Made by a program: the position numbers and the translations under genes. A stretch of 64,000 nucleotides of DNA from Paenibacillus rhizosphaerae (GTDB lineage Bacteria > Bacillota > Bacilli > Paenibacillales > Paenibacillaceae), in contig NZ_JACHXJ010000004.1 in the NCBI RefSeq assembly GCF_014192015.1, positions 587,327 to 651,326 on the forward strand, read 5' to 3'. The notes beneath the pieces are model-generated. The model was given only the letters and a program-made list of their open reading frames with translations. It was not told the DNA's origin and ran no database searches. Position 1 is the first letter of the stretch. Each line of letters starts with the position of its first letter. Of this stretch, positions 34,552 to 44,089 are shown in pieces.

Positions 34552-36171
34552 ATGAAAAATCTTCGCAAAGCATCATCCATTCTGCTCTGCCTGACGATCT
34601 CCGCCAGCCTGCTTGCAGCCTGCGGATCATCTAAGGGAGACGGAGGAAGCGGATCCGCATCATCCGAAAGTTCGGCGACCGCGGAGGGAGTAAAGAAGGA
34701 AGGCTTTCCGATCGTCGACAAGCCGCTCACGCTGAAAGTGATGTCCCAGGACGCGGGCGTGGCCGATTGGAACAAAATGCCCGTGCTGCAGGAGATGGAG
34801 AAATTGTCGGGTATCCATTTGGAATACCAGCTTTCGCCGATCGACAGCTTTGAAACGAAGAAGAATCTGATGTTCGCCAGCGGCGACCTGCCGGATATGC
34901 TGTATGCGGCCGACTTGAAGCCGTCGGAGCAGGTGACGTACGGAACCCAGGGCGTCCTGATTCCGCTCGAAAAGTACATCGATGAAGGCTATGCGCCGAA
35001 CATCAAGAAAATCCTCGACGAGCACCCGGATGTTCGCAAGTCGTTTACGACGCCCGACGGACACATGTATGCCCTGCCGTTTATCGATACGGCCGCCGTA
35101 TGGTACCGCAGCCCGATGTGGTATAACGGCAAGTTCCTGAAGGCGCTGAACGTAACCGAGCTGCCGAAGACGACCGACGAGCTGTATACGCTGCTGAAAC
35201 GTTTTAAGGATGAGGATCCGAACGGCAACGGCAAAAAGGACGAAATTCCGCTGACTTCGGTTAAATTGGATGATTTGCGGATGTATTTCTTCGGATTCTG
35301 GGGCATGTACGACGAGAAGATTTATGCAGACAAGGACGGCAAAGTACACTACTCCCCTCAAGAGGAAGGCTACAAGGGTTACCTGACCTTCATGAACAAG
35401 CTGTGGAAGGAAGATTTGCTGGATCACGAGACGTTCTCGCAGACCGCGGATCAGAAAAAAGCCAAAGGGCAAAACAACCAGATCGGCGTGTTTAACGACT
35501 ACTTCCCTTACTTCACGCTGGGCGGCGAGCCAAGCTCGGATAACCCGCTCATGACGCCGGTTGCCAGCGAAATTGCAGGAACGCCGGTTTACGGCAAGCA
35601 TCCGGGCATGTCGGCCAACGGCACGTTTGCGATCACGAGCAAGGACCCGGCACCGGAAGCGACGATGCGCTGGATCGACTATCTGTACAGCTACGAAGGT
35701 TCGACGCTGTTTAACCAAGGACCGGAAGGCGTACTGTGGAAGTACAAGGACAAGGAAAACCATGTCAAAGAATGGCTGCCTGTACCGGGCGGCGGCGACC
35801 GCGAAGAATACCGCGGCAAAATTACGCCGAACTTTGGCATCCTGACGCCTGGCGTCAACGATCCGGAAGTGACCAAAGGCCTCAGATCCGAGTTCGACGA
35901 CTGGATCGACAAGGAGAATGCAGAGAAGCTGACACCGATCGGCAAATCGCCGTTCCCGAACGTCTATCTGACGAACGAACAGCAGAGCGAAGCGTCCGCC
36001 TTGATGTCCGACCTCGATACCTACGTACAGCAGATGGAAGCGAAATTCATTACCGGACAGGAGCCGCTCTCCAACTGGGATAAGTACGAGGCACAGGTGA
36101 AAAAGATGGGATCCGACCGCATCGTGGAACTGTACCAAGCCGCATACGACCAGTGGAACACCGGCAAATAA
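34552..36171 (+). CDS. lplA: Sugar-binding lipoprotein, LplA type
   Basis: The 539-residue protein has a lipoprotein signal (LLCLTISASLLAACGSS) and a serine-rich linker. The mature domain is of the long CUT1 type with MFASGDLPDMLYAADL, GVLIPLEKYIDEGYAPNIKKIL, a calcium-site-like DEDPNGNGKKDEIP around 220, and an ending MGSDRIVELYQAAYDQWN. AAAAGGGGAG precedes ATG 34552. Such proteins bind oligosaccharides from pectin or hemicellulose; substrate unknown. The following GH3 remnant suggests a beta-linked substrate. Confidence 0.93.
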   Translation: MKNLRKASSILLCLTISASLLAACGSSKGDGGSGSASSESSATAEGVKKEGFPIVDKPLTLKVMSQDAGVADWNKMPVLQEMEKLSGIHLEYQLSPIDSFETKKNLMFASGDLPDMLYAADLKPSEQVTYGTQGVLIPLEKYIDEGYAPNIKKILDEHPDVRKSFTTPDGHMYALPFIDTAAVWYRSPMWYNGKFLKALNVTELPKTTDELYTLLKRFKDEDPNGNGKKDEIPLTSVKLDDLRMYFFGFWGMYDEKIYADKDGKVHYSPQEEGYKGYLTFMNKLWKEDLLDHETFSQTADQKKAKGQNNQIGVFNDYFPYFTLGGEPSSDNPLMTPVASEIAGTPVYGKHPGMSANGTFAITSKDPAPEATMRWIDYLYSYEGSTLFNQGPEGVLWKYKDKENHVKEWLPVPGGGDREEYRGKITPNFGILTPGVNDPEVTKGLRSEFDDWIDKENAEKLTPIGKSPFPNVYLTNEQQSEASALMSDLDTYVQQMEAKFITGQEPLSNWDKYEAQVKKMGSDRIVELYQAAYDQWNTGK

Positions 36172-36195
36172 GCCGATTCATACCTAAGTGCAAGG

Positions 36196-36232
36196 AGCCA
36201 ACATATCCCGGCCGCGAGGCCGGGGGTTGGCT
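36196..36232 (+). terminator. Terminator-like hairpin after lplA
   Basis: AGCCAAC (36196-36202) pairs with GTTGGCT and CCCGGCC with GGCCGGG inside; the T tract is poor. Confidence 0.55.
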
Positions 36233-36394
36233 AATTGTCATTTTAGATGGGATCGAGGTAACTTGACCCCATCACCCACTATGAGGCGCTGTTGTCTGCG
36301 ATCCGTCGTTTATCTATCCGGACCAAGCGAGCGCTCATGACTGTCCGAGACTTTGGTATGGAGCAGAGGGTTCAAGGTTTACGGAGGGAAATCC

Positions 36395-36805
36395 ATGAGT
36401 TACCAAGATTCTACTTTAAGCAGCGAAGCGAGAGCAGAGCATCTGCTCAGCCTTATGACGCTGGAGGAAAAGGTCGGGCAGCTCGTGCAGCTGTTCGGCT
36501 GGAAAACGTACCGGCGGGAGGGAAGCGGCGTTGCGCTGGATGAAGCGTTCAAAGAGGCAGCCGAACGCGGCGGCATCGGTTCACTGTACGGCGTGCTGCG
36601 CGCCGACCCGTGGACGGAAGTGATGCTGGCAACGGGACTCTCGCCAAGGGAAGGTGCGGAGACAATCAACGCGATCGAGCACTCACGCCTTGGCATCCCG
36701 ATCCTGTTCGGGGAGGAGTGCTCGCACGGCGAATTTGAAATCCAGATCGGCCGGCATGCGCAGGACGTGCAGTCCGCCGTGCTGACGGTTCTGGAAAAAG
36801 AATGA
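36395..36805 (+). pseudogene. GH3 beta-glycosidase reduced to its two ends by an in-frame deletion
   Basis: From ATG 36395 (GGAGGG upstream) 136 residues remain. Residues 1-112 are the start of a GH3 enzyme (LLSLMTLEEKVGQLVQLFGW, GIGSLYGVLRADPWTEV, LSPREGAETINAIEHSRLGIPILFGEECSHG). The next residues jump to GEFEIQIGRHAQDVQSAVLTV, which reads like the extreme C-terminus (fibronectin-III-like end) of the same family. The normal length is about 750 residues, so some 600 codons including the catalytic Asp are missing. A few residues usual between NAI and EHSRLG also seem absent. The product cannot be active. Confidence 0.75.
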
Positions 36806-36931
36806 GGCCGCGGAATACAAAACCCTGCTACCTCTAGACGACACCGTCAAGTTGGCGGAAAGGTCGATAAATTAAGATCGCAGAAGCCTGTGGGTGTGAT
36901 AAGCCATTGGCATAAAAGGTACAACAAAAGA

Positions 36932-36972
36932 AGCCCGCAGCATTGCATAGTGCAATTGCTGCAGGCTTTTTG
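36932..36972 (+). terminator. Terminator after the GH3 remnant
   Basis: AGCCCGCAGCATTGCA pairs with TGCAATTGCTGCAGGCT with one mismatch and one bulge, followed by TTTTT. Confidence 0.8.
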
Positions 36973-37094
36973 GCTTGAATTCCCGAATCTGTTTTTACAA
37001 GATCCATTTGAGCATGGGCGGCTGCATTTATTTTCGGCGAATGACCCGTCAGGCGTTCTTCTTCAGAGCCGAAACGGGCTTAACGCGGGGATGC

Positions 37095-38033
37095 TTACTC
37101 CTCGCGCTCGATCCGCCGCACGAAGGACAGCACGATATCCTGCGGATGGTCCCCAAAGCCCGAACCAAACAGGTTCAGCCCGCGGCGGTTAACGGCATCC
37201 TCGCGAACTTCCAGCCGGACGCGGACGGGCTGGTTGAAGGCAAGCTTCAGCCGCTCGATGGTCGTTCCCTCGGAAGGCTTGCCGTTCACCGTGCTGCCGT
37301 TGCCGTTCACCCGCCATTCGGTCAGCAGGCCGTATTCGGTATTGCCCCTCCAGCGGTCCGGACTGAACCGGCCCTTCCGGTCGCCGAAGTCGCCGGGACT
37401 GGTCCAGGTGCCTATCGGGCAGTCATTGATCGATACCGTAATGTCCGAGGGCCAGTCTTGCTGGAAGCCCGGGGCCTCCGAACACAGCTCTGCACGGAAG
37501 CACAGCTCGTCGAGCTCCACGCCGGGAGGCAGCGGGTTGGCAAAGTAATACTCCAAATAGCCGCTGCCCGAGAACCACAGCAGCGCGGCTTCCGTCCGCT
37601 CGGGCATGTAGAAGGCCCGGGGATCGTCCGGCGAACCGATGCCGGATCCGTCCCGGGCGGCCAGCCCGCAGGGCGGTTGAACCGAGCAGTGGGAGAACAT
37701 GCCGATCGGCATGTGGATCTCCTCCGTCCGGTTCAGCCCGTCTCCGGGTCGGGAAGGCAGCTCGAGCAGGATCGAGCGGTAGCTGACGGAGCAGATTTTC
37801 TCGCGGCCGGCTCCCGTCCGCGACTCGACGAGCTCGGCCTGCTCCAAAATCTGCACGTTGATCGACACCGTCGGCTGCGCGACGCCAAGCGCGTCGGCCA
37901 GCTGGCTGACGCTCATCGGCTTCTCGCCGAGCGCTTCCAGGATACGCACCCGGACATCGCTGGACAGCGCCTTGGCCACATCGATCATGCGGGATGCAGG
38001 GAAGTGGATCAATTCCTGTTTGAATTCGCTCAT
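37095..38033 (-). CDS. ArsR-type winged-helix regulator fused to a ~200-residue beta-rich domain
   Basis: Residues 1-95 form an ArsR-like winged helix (MIDVAKALSSDVRVRILEALGEKPMSVSQLADALGVAQPTVSINVQILEQAELVESRTGAG). The remaining ~215 residues are unlike an ArsR metal domain: they are rich in aromatic and charged residues with strands such as RTEAALLWFSGSGYLEYYFANP, DITVSINDCPIGTWTSPGDFGD and ERLKLAFNQPVRVRLEVRED, suggesting a jelly-roll carbohydrate-binding fold. The 312-residue gene is divergent from a GH2 gene; a palindrome lies between. A sugar-responsive repressor is my inference. Confidence 0.8.
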   Translation of the reverse strand: MSEFKQELIHFPASRMIDVAKALSSDVRVRILEALGEKPMSVSQLADALGVAQPTVSINVQILEQAELVESRTGAGREKICSVSYRSILLELPSRPGDGLNRTEEIHMPIGMFSHCSVQPPCGLAARDGSGIGSPDDPRAFYMPERTEAALLWFSGSGYLEYYFANPLPPGVELDELCFRAELCSEAPGFQQDWPSDITVSINDCPIGTWTSPGDFGDRKGRFSPDRWRGNTEYGLLTEWRVNGNGSTVNGKPSEGTTIERLKLAFNQPVRVRLEVREDAVNRRGLNLFGSGFGDHPQDIVLSFVRRIEREE

Positions 38034-38082
38034 AGGCCAGTTCCTTTTCTTTTCATTTTCATCATGTTTTCATAACCAATAG

Positions 38083-38109
38083 TTTACAATGATTTTGTTA
38101 TATTGTAAA
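38083..38109. promoter_or_regulatory. Inverted repeat in the ArsR-like/GH2 divergent region
   Basis: TTTACAAT (38083-38090) and ATTGTAAA (38102-38109) form a perfect 8-base inverted repeat with an 11-base spacer, in AT-rich DNA between the divergent genes. This is the likely operator of the adjacent regulator. Confidence 0.55.
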
Positions 38110-38178
38110 AACATAATACACATTGTCATAATTATATATCAATGCTACAATGGGGGCAAATCCAATCCATGAAAGGTT

Positions 38179-40941
38179 GTGTTCATATTGACGCACACCA
38201 TCCTGAACCAGGTCCACACCGATATTCCACGGCCGGAGTTCCCCCGTCCCGACTGGGAGCGGACCGATTGGCTGAACTTAAACGGGGAATGGTCCTTCCG
38301 GTTTGGCGCTGATAACGAAGGATCGGAGGCCTCGCCCCACCTCACCGCGGAGACGGCGTACGATTTAACCATTACGGTTCCGTTCTCTTGGGCCAGCCCG
38401 TTATCCGGCATCGGCCAGGACCGGAAAGGAACCGGCTGGTACCGCCGTACCGTGGCCTGGGCCCCTGCGAACCCGGGCGACCGCGTGTTTCTGCGGTTCG
38501 GCGCGGTCGATTATCGCTGCGACGTCTGGGTAAACGGCAGCCCGGCAGGGTCACATCAGGGAGGATACGGCACGTTTGAGTTCGATGTGACCGGGCTGTG
38601 GAGCACGGAAGCGGACAATACGATCGTCATCCGCGCAGAGGACAACGATCTGGATGTTCAGGCACGCGGCAAGCAGGGGTATGGAGAGAGCCGCGGCATT
38701 TGGCAGCCGGTATGGCTGGAAGCGCGGCCGCAGAGCTACATTCAGAGAAGCAAGTTCCATACCGCGATCGACGGGACCATCCGCGTTCAGTCCGCCATCG
38801 TATCCGCAGTGGCGCAGGAGGCCGAGCTGGAGTTCGATTTTGACGGAGGATCGGTGCGTCATCGGCAGACGATTCGCCTTGAAGCGGGAGAGAACCGGAT
38901 CGAGACGTCCTTCCGGGTGGAGAATCCGCGGCTGTGGAGCCCGGATTCGCCGGAGCTGTACGAAGGGGAGATCCGCCTGGGCGGAAGCTTCGGGCAGGAC
39001 CACGTCCGTACATACTTCGGCATCCGCGAAATCGGTACGGCCCGGTTCGGGGAGCGGGGATACCGCTGGATTACACTGAACGGCAAGCCGATCTATTTAA
39101 ACGGGACGCTGGACCAGTCCTATCACGAGACCGGGTATTTTACGTTCCCGTCCGATGAGGATATGCGCCACGAAATTTACATGCTGAAGCGGATCGGCCT
39201 TAATTTTGTCCGTATCCATATCAAGCCGGAGGAGCCGCGGAAGCTGTATTGGGCCGACAAGCTCGGCGTGCTGGTCATGGAAGACATGCCTTGCTTCTGG
39301 GGCAACCCGGATGAACAGGCGCGGTCGGCCTATGAAAGCGAAGCGCTGGAGACGATTGAAAGGGATTACAACCACCCTTCCGTATTCTCCTGGGTTATGT
39401 TCAATGAAACCTGGGGGCTGAAGACGGATCCCAAGAGCGCGGGTCTGACCGGTGACGGGAACCGGGAAAGCAACTATTTGCCGGACACGCAGGAATGGGT
39501 ACGGGGCATTTACCAGTGGGCCAAGCGCCTGGATCCTACCCGCATCGTCGAGGATAACTCGCCATGCAACCGGGACCATGTCGAAACGGATATCAACACC
39601 TGGCACTTTTATATTAACGGCTACGACCAGCTGCGGGCCCATGTCACTGAAGTCGTAGAGCAGACCTATCCCGGCTCTGCTGCCAACTACATCGGCGGCA
39701 ACGTCCAGACCGATGCTCCGCTGATGAACAGCGAATGCGGCAACGTCTGGGGCGTGGAAGGCGGCACGGGAGACAGCGATCTGGCCTGGCATTATCATTT
39801 CATGCTGAACGAGTTCCGACGTCATGACAAAATGTGCGGCTTCGTGTTCACGGAGCTGCGGGACGTGACGAACGAGTTCAACGGCTACTATCGGCTCGAC
39901 GGAACGGATAAAGATTTCGGCTACGACGGCATCGTGCCGGGTATGTCGCTGTCGGATCTGCATACGGCCGACTTCGTGGTCATTGACGCGCCACCGTGCG
40001 CGACGGTCGATGCGGGTTCGGTCCAGACCGTGTCCCTGCTGCGCTCCAGCTACGATAACCGCTACCACGGCCAGCAGCTGCGTCTGGAATGGGAACTGGC
40101 CTATGACCGGCTCGGGACCCGGATCGTCCATGACCGCGGTAGTGCAGCCGCCGCATGGGACGGTTACGGCGTAGCCCCGCTGGATCCGGTTCAGGTGCAG
40201 ATGCCCGCGGCCGACGCTGTGGCTGTGTTCTCCGTACGGCTTGTGGACGCTGCAGGAAACGTCATCACCCGGAACTTCACCACGTTTGATGTCCGGAGCG
40301 ATCAAAGTGAGGGCGTGTACGGGGTTCAGGGGCGGACGCTGAGCGTTCCGGTCGCAGATTTCGCCGAGCAGACCTTTGCCTATCAGTGGAATGCCATCCA
40401 GAACCATAAGGTAAGCGGCGGAGAGGAAGGGGCTTTTGCCTACGACATCTCCCTGCCGGATACGAAGGAACAGCCTTTGATCGGGCGGATGGAAATTCTG
40501 TTCGAAGCAAGCTCCAAGCATCTGCTCGTCCGGAACAAGGAAGGGGCGAGGGAGCTGGAGTCCGGCATCCACTTTATGCACGGTGCCCTTTCGGATCCCG
40601 AGTACAACCCGAACTCGTACCCTATGACCGGGGAACGTAAGCATGAGTCGCGGGTGCGCGTCTTGATTGACGGCGAGGAGGTTGCCTCGATCGTCCTGCC
40701 GGATGATCCTGCGGATGCACGCGGGGTGCTGTCCTGGCATTACCAGCCGGCGCATAACAAGCTGGAGGAAGCCGGTTCTTACGGCTATTTATGCAAAGTG
40801 GAAGTGCCGAGCCGGATCGCGTCGCGCCTGAACGGAAGCCGCCAGTTCCGGCTGGAGCTTCAGGCCGGCGAAGGCGGGATCGCGCTGTACGGCCGGAATG
40901 CCGGCCGTTATCCGCTGGATATCGTGATCCACTGCCAGTAA
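38179..40941 (+). CDS. GH2 family glycoside hydrolase (beta-galactosidase/beta-glucuronidase fold)
   Basis: The 920-residue enzyme has no signal peptide. Order of domains: sugar-binding jelly roll (about 10-190; TDWLNLNGEWSFRF, GTGWYRRTVAWAP, RFGAVDYRCDVWVNGSPAGSHQGGY), immunoglobulin-like domain (to ~290), TIM barrel (about 295-600), and ~300 C-terminal residues of beta domains. The acid/base Glu is in WVMFNETWG and the nucleophile Glu in GFVFTELRD. The start is GTG 38179 or TTG 38188: AAAGG at 38172-38176 lies too close to the first and far from the second. Paralogues act on beta-galactosides, glucuronides or mannosides; specificity is open. Confidence 0.88.
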   Translation: MFILTHTILNQVHTDIPRPEFPRPDWERTDWLNLNGEWSFRFGADNEGSEASPHLTAETAYDLTITVPFSWASPLSGIGQDRKGTGWYRRTVAWAPANPGDRVFLRFGAVDYRCDVWVNGSPAGSHQGGYGTFEFDVTGLWSTEADNTIVIRAEDNDLDVQARGKQGYGESRGIWQPVWLEARPQSYIQRSKFHTAIDGTIRVQSAIVSAVAQEAELEFDFDGGSVRHRQTIRLEAGENRIETSFRVENPRLWSPDSPELYEGEIRLGGSFGQDHVRTYFGIREIGTARFGERGYRWITLNGKPIYLNGTLDQSYHETGYFTFPSDEDMRHEIYMLKRIGLNFVRIHIKPEEPRKLYWADKLGVLVMEDMPCFWGNPDEQARSAYESEALETIERDYNHPSVFSWVMFNETWGLKTDPKSAGLTGDGNRESNYLPDTQEWVRGIYQWAKRLDPTRIVEDNSPCNRDHVETDINTWHFYINGYDQLRAHVTEVVEQTYPGSAANYIGGNVQTDAPLMNSECGNVWGVEGGTGDSDLAWHYHFMLNEFRRHDKMCGFVFTELRDVTNEFNGYYRLDGTDKDFGYDGIVPGMSLSDLHTADFVVIDAPPCATVDAGSVQTVSLLRSSYDNRYHGQQLRLEWELAYDRLGTRIVHDRGSAAAAWDGYGVAPLDPVQVQMPAADAVAVFSVRLVDAAGNVITRNFTTFDVRSDQSEGVYGVQGRTLSVPVADFAEQTFAYQWNAIQNHKVSGGEEGAFAYDISLPDTKEQPLIGRMEILFEASSKHLLVRNKEGARELESGIHFMHGALSDPEYNPNSYPMTGERKHESRVRVLIDGEEVASIVLPDDPADARGVLSWHYQPAHNKLEEAGSYGYLCKVEVPSRIASRLNGSRQFRLELQAGEGGIALYGRNAGRYPLDIVIHCQ

Positions 40942-40990
40942 CGCAACCACTTAATAGAGCCATCGCGCGATGAAATAGTGAACGCCGGAG

Positions 40991-41020
40991 GCCCTGCAGC
41001 ATCATGCTGCAGGGCTTTTT
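40991..41020 (+). terminator. Terminator after GH2
   Basis: GCCCTGCAGCA pairs perfectly with TGCTGCAGGGC, followed by TTTTT. Confidence 0.9.
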
Positions 41021-41075
41021 ATATGTGCGTGAGATTCGCCCGAAGCAACCTTATGTATTTATTTACAGATAAATA

Positions 41076-41131
41076 TTGACAAAGGAGGGCGGCCGAGAGT
41101 AAATTAAACAACGTATTAAACGCTGTTTAAA
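41076..41131 (+). promoter_or_regulatory. Promoter with overlapping TetR-type operator
   Basis: TTGACA (41076-41081) and TAAATT (41100-41105) are 18 bases apart. From the -10 onward TTAAACA (41105-41111) and TGTTTAA (41125-41131) form an inverted repeat with inner AAACG words. A repressor bound here would block the TetR/MFS transcript, consistent with autoregulation. Confidence 0.55.
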
Positions 41132-41159
41132 TTTGCTGCATGACAGGGGAGGAGGACAG

Positions 41160-41792
41160 GTGAAAGAACCGATGAAGGAAGACACCACAGGGCATACCTC
41201 AGGAACCGACACCAAACACGATATTTTACAAGCCACCGTCGAGCTGATTCGGGATGAAGGCATCGAGTGTGCCACGCTGCGCCGGATCGCGGCCAAGGCG
41301 GACACCAACCTGGCGCTGGTCAACTATCACTTCGGCTCGAAGGAGAAACTGATCACCCAGGCGATCCGTTCCCTGGTGCTGACGTTTGAAGATGTGTTTA
41401 GCGCGCTGGAAGACGAAACGATGCCGGCGAAAGAAAGACTGAAGCAGTTCTTTTACCGCTACGTCCGCCATCTGCAGGAATATCCGGGACTGGTGAGACA
41501 GATGATCGATCAGACCCGCGTTATTTTCGAATCGCAGCATGAGTATTCGCATTACTGCAAGGTGATGAAGACCCAACGGCTGATCGGGACGGTCCGGGAA
41601 ATCACCGGGGAGGAAGACGACGATAACATCCGGAAGATGCTGATGCAGCTGTACGGGGCGATCTTTTTCCCGGTCATCATGAAGTCCTTCCTGGCCGAAG
41701 GCGACGAGGACATGGCACCCGCCATCCATATCGCACCGCTTGAGGAGCAGATCGACACGTTGTTTGAGCATTATTTTCACCAATACAGCTAG
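41160..41792 (+). CDS. TetR family transcriptional repressor
   Basis: GTG 41160 follows GGGGAGGAGG, giving 210 residues. The N-terminal helix-turn-helix reads ILQATVELIRDEGIECATLRRIAAKADTNLALVNYHFGSKEKLITQAI; the rest is the all-helical ligand domain. It precedes a multidrug-type MFS gene by 48 bases and likely represses it until the exported drug binds. Confidence 0.92.
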   Translation: MKEPMKEDTTGHTSGTDTKHDILQATVELIRDEGIECATLRRIAAKADTNLALVNYHFGSKEKLITQAIRSLVLTFEDVFSALEDETMPAKERLKQFFYRYVRHLQEYPGLVRQMIDQTRVIFESQHEYSHYCKVMKTQRLIGTVREITGEEDDDNIRKMLMQLYGAIFFPVIMKSFLAEGDEDMAPAIHIAPLEEQIDTLFEHYFHQYS

Positions 41793-41840
41793 AGTGGAAC
41801 GGGAGAACCAGACTATATATAGAAATGAGTGGAGAGATCT

Positions 41841-43326
41841 ATGTCTAAAACCTTGGCGGGCAGTCCCGCTGCAGAAGTCCCATTCTCGCTGAAAAAAATC
41901 ATTCCGCCCATGCTGGCCATTATCGTCGGCATGATCATGGTTATTCTGGACAGCACGGTGGTCAACGTGGCGGTGCCAAACCTGGTGAGCTACTTTCACA
42001 CCGACCTGAAGACCATTCAATGGGCGATTACCGGCTATACATTGGCTCTATCAGCCGTCATTCCGCTGGCGGGCTGGATGACCGACCGTTTTGGCTCCAA
42101 GCAGGTTTTTCTGGCTACCATTATTATGTTTGTCATCGGATCGGCGCTCTGCTCCATGGCACAGACGTCGGTCGACCCAGCTGATTATTTACCGCGTCAT
42201 CCAGGGGCTCGGCGGGGGCATGGTCGCGCCGATCGGCATGGCGCTAGTCTTTAAGCTTGCTCCTCCCGAGCGCCGCGGCTCGATCATGGGGCTGCTCGGC
42301 ATTCCGATGCTTCTCGCTCCGGCGCTCGGCCCCATTCTGTCGGGCTGGCTGGTGGAGTATGTGAACTGGCACTGGATCTTCCTGATCAACGTGCCGATCG
42401 GCATCGTCGGCGTCATCCTGGCCGTTAAGTTTCTGCCGACAGCGGATCGGCAGCAGACTCCGCACCTCGATTTGATCGGCATGATTCTGGCCCCGATCGC
42501 CTTCGCCATGCTGGCTTACGGCGTCAATGAGGGAGGCAGCGTGAGCTGGTCCTCGGCCGGCGCATTGACCGGACTCATCGTCGGCGGGGCTGCATTGCTG
42601 ATTTTTATCGCCGTGGAGCTTCGGCAGAAGAACCCCCTGCTGGAGCTGCGCGTCTTCGGTTCCTCGGATTTTACCCGGGGCATCATTCTATCCTGGATCA
42701 TGCAGGCGGCCTTGTTCGGCTCGATGCTGTTCGTTCCGCTGTACCTGCAGCAGATCCGCCAGTTTACGCCGCTGGAGACCGGCTTCATCCTGCTGCCGCA
42801 GGCGCTGGCTTCCGGGATCGGCATGCCGATCGGCGGCAAGTTCTTCGATAAATACGGCGCCCGTCCGGTGGCGATTATCGGCCTTCTCCTCATTTCGGCC
42901 GCGCTGTTCAGCCTGTCGCATATTACGGCCGACACGTCATTGTGGACGATCATGCCGCTGCTCTTCATGCTCGGCTTCGGCATGGGCTTGTCGATGATGC
43001 CGCTCAATACTCACGTGCTGAACGCCGCACCGCGCAAGCTGGTGAACCGGGTAACGCCCTTGACCGCCGCTGCCCAGCAGGTCGTCGTGTCCTTTGCGGT
43101 CGCCGGCATGTCAGGCTACCTGATCAGCCGCACCACCGCTCACGCCAGCCATGGAGGCAACCCGCTGAACGCGGCTGTGCAGGGTTTTGACGATGTGTTC
43201 TTCCTGGCCTCCTGCTTTGCGATCGTCGGCGTGGTGCTGTGCCTCATTCTGCGGAGACCGAAGCCGGCCGCTGCGGATACCGCGGATGGAAGCCGGCCGG
43301 ATCCGTCGCTGATGATCAGCCACTGA
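41841..43326 (+). pseudogene. DHA2-type MFS multidrug exporter, frameshifted
   Basis: ATG 41841 follows GTGGAGAG. The first frame encodes helices 1-3 (MLAIIVGMIMVILDSTVVNVAVPNL, IQWAITGYTLALSAVIPLAGWMTDRFG) and is intact to AQTS at 42170. The second frame continues with TQLIIYRVIQGLGGGMVAPIGMAL and all later helices to 43326. Dropping bases 42171-42174 (GTCG), an exact tandem copy of 42167-42170, joins the two perfectly, so a 4-bp duplication broke the gene. About 494 residues, EmrB/QacA-like, would be expected. A sequencing error cannot be excluded. Confidence 0.85.
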
Positions 43327-43354
43327 TCGGCAATCATCGAATCCATCCCCAAAC

Positions 43355-43403
43355 GGGAACCCGGAATCCTTCTTGATTGAAGAGGCCGGGTTCCCTCTTT
43401 TTT
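43355..43403 (+). terminator. Terminator after the MFS gene
   Basis: GGGAACCCGG (43355-43364) pairs perfectly with CCGGGTTCCC (43386-43395), followed by a T run. Confidence 0.9.
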
Positions 43404-43525
43404 GGAAAAATTTGATGTTCACCCGTCGAATTCTGTCGTATCATGAACCTAGGGCCCTTTTCGGGCACGGAGCGTGCTGCCCTATCCCTTGCTTCTATAC
43501 TTACGATAAAAAGGAGAAATCGATC

Positions 43526-44089
43526 ATGTCTGAACGTTTTCATATCGTGGGGATTTCCGGAAGTCTCCGCAAGCATTCCCACAATACACAGCTGCTCCAT
43601 AACGCGGCAGCGCTTCTGCCGGAGGATTTTCGTTTCACGCTTGCCGATATTTCCGCACTTCCTTTATATAATCAGGATTTGGAAAGTGAACTGCCGGAAG
43701 CGGTGAAGCAGTTTGCCGAGCTATTGCATTCGGGGAGTGGCTTTTTAATCAGCTCGCCGGAATATAACGGGCAGCTGTCAGGCGCGTTGAAGAATGCGCT
43801 GGATTGGGCTTCAAGACCGGCCCTCCAAACGCCGCTGGCCCTGAAGCCGGTAGCGCTTATGGGCGCCACGCCGGGCATGGGCGGTACGGGCAGAGCCCAA
43901 GTCGGCATACGCTCGCTGCTGTTTGCGCTTAACATGGATGCGGTGAACCGGCCGGAATTTTTGCTCCCGCAATCGCATACCAAATTTGACGACTCCGGTG
44001 CGCTGACCGACCCGATGGCCCAGCAAATTATGCAGCAGCTCGTGGATAATTTGGTCACCAAAATCAAAAAGCACGCTGAGGAACAGTAA
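43526..44089 (+). CDS. NADPH-dependent FMN reductase (chromate/azo-reductase type)
   Basis: ATG 43526 follows AAAAAGGAG. The 187-residue flavodoxin-like protein has GISGSLRKHSHNTQLL (phosphate loop), LYNQDLE, the family motif LISSPEYNGQLSGALKNALDWASR and LMGATPGMGGTGRAQ. It forms dimers or tetramers that reduce quinones, azo dyes or chromate with two electrons, protecting from redox cycling. Confidence 0.92.
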   Translation: MSERFHIVGISGSLRKHSHNTQLLHNAAALLPEDFRFTLADISALPLYNQDLESELPEAVKQFAELLHSGSGFLISSPEYNGQLSGALKNALDWASRPALQTPLALKPVALMGATPGMGGTGRAQVGIRSLLFALNMDAVNRPEFLLPQSHTKFDDSGALTDPMAQQIMQQLVDNLVTKIKKHAEEQ

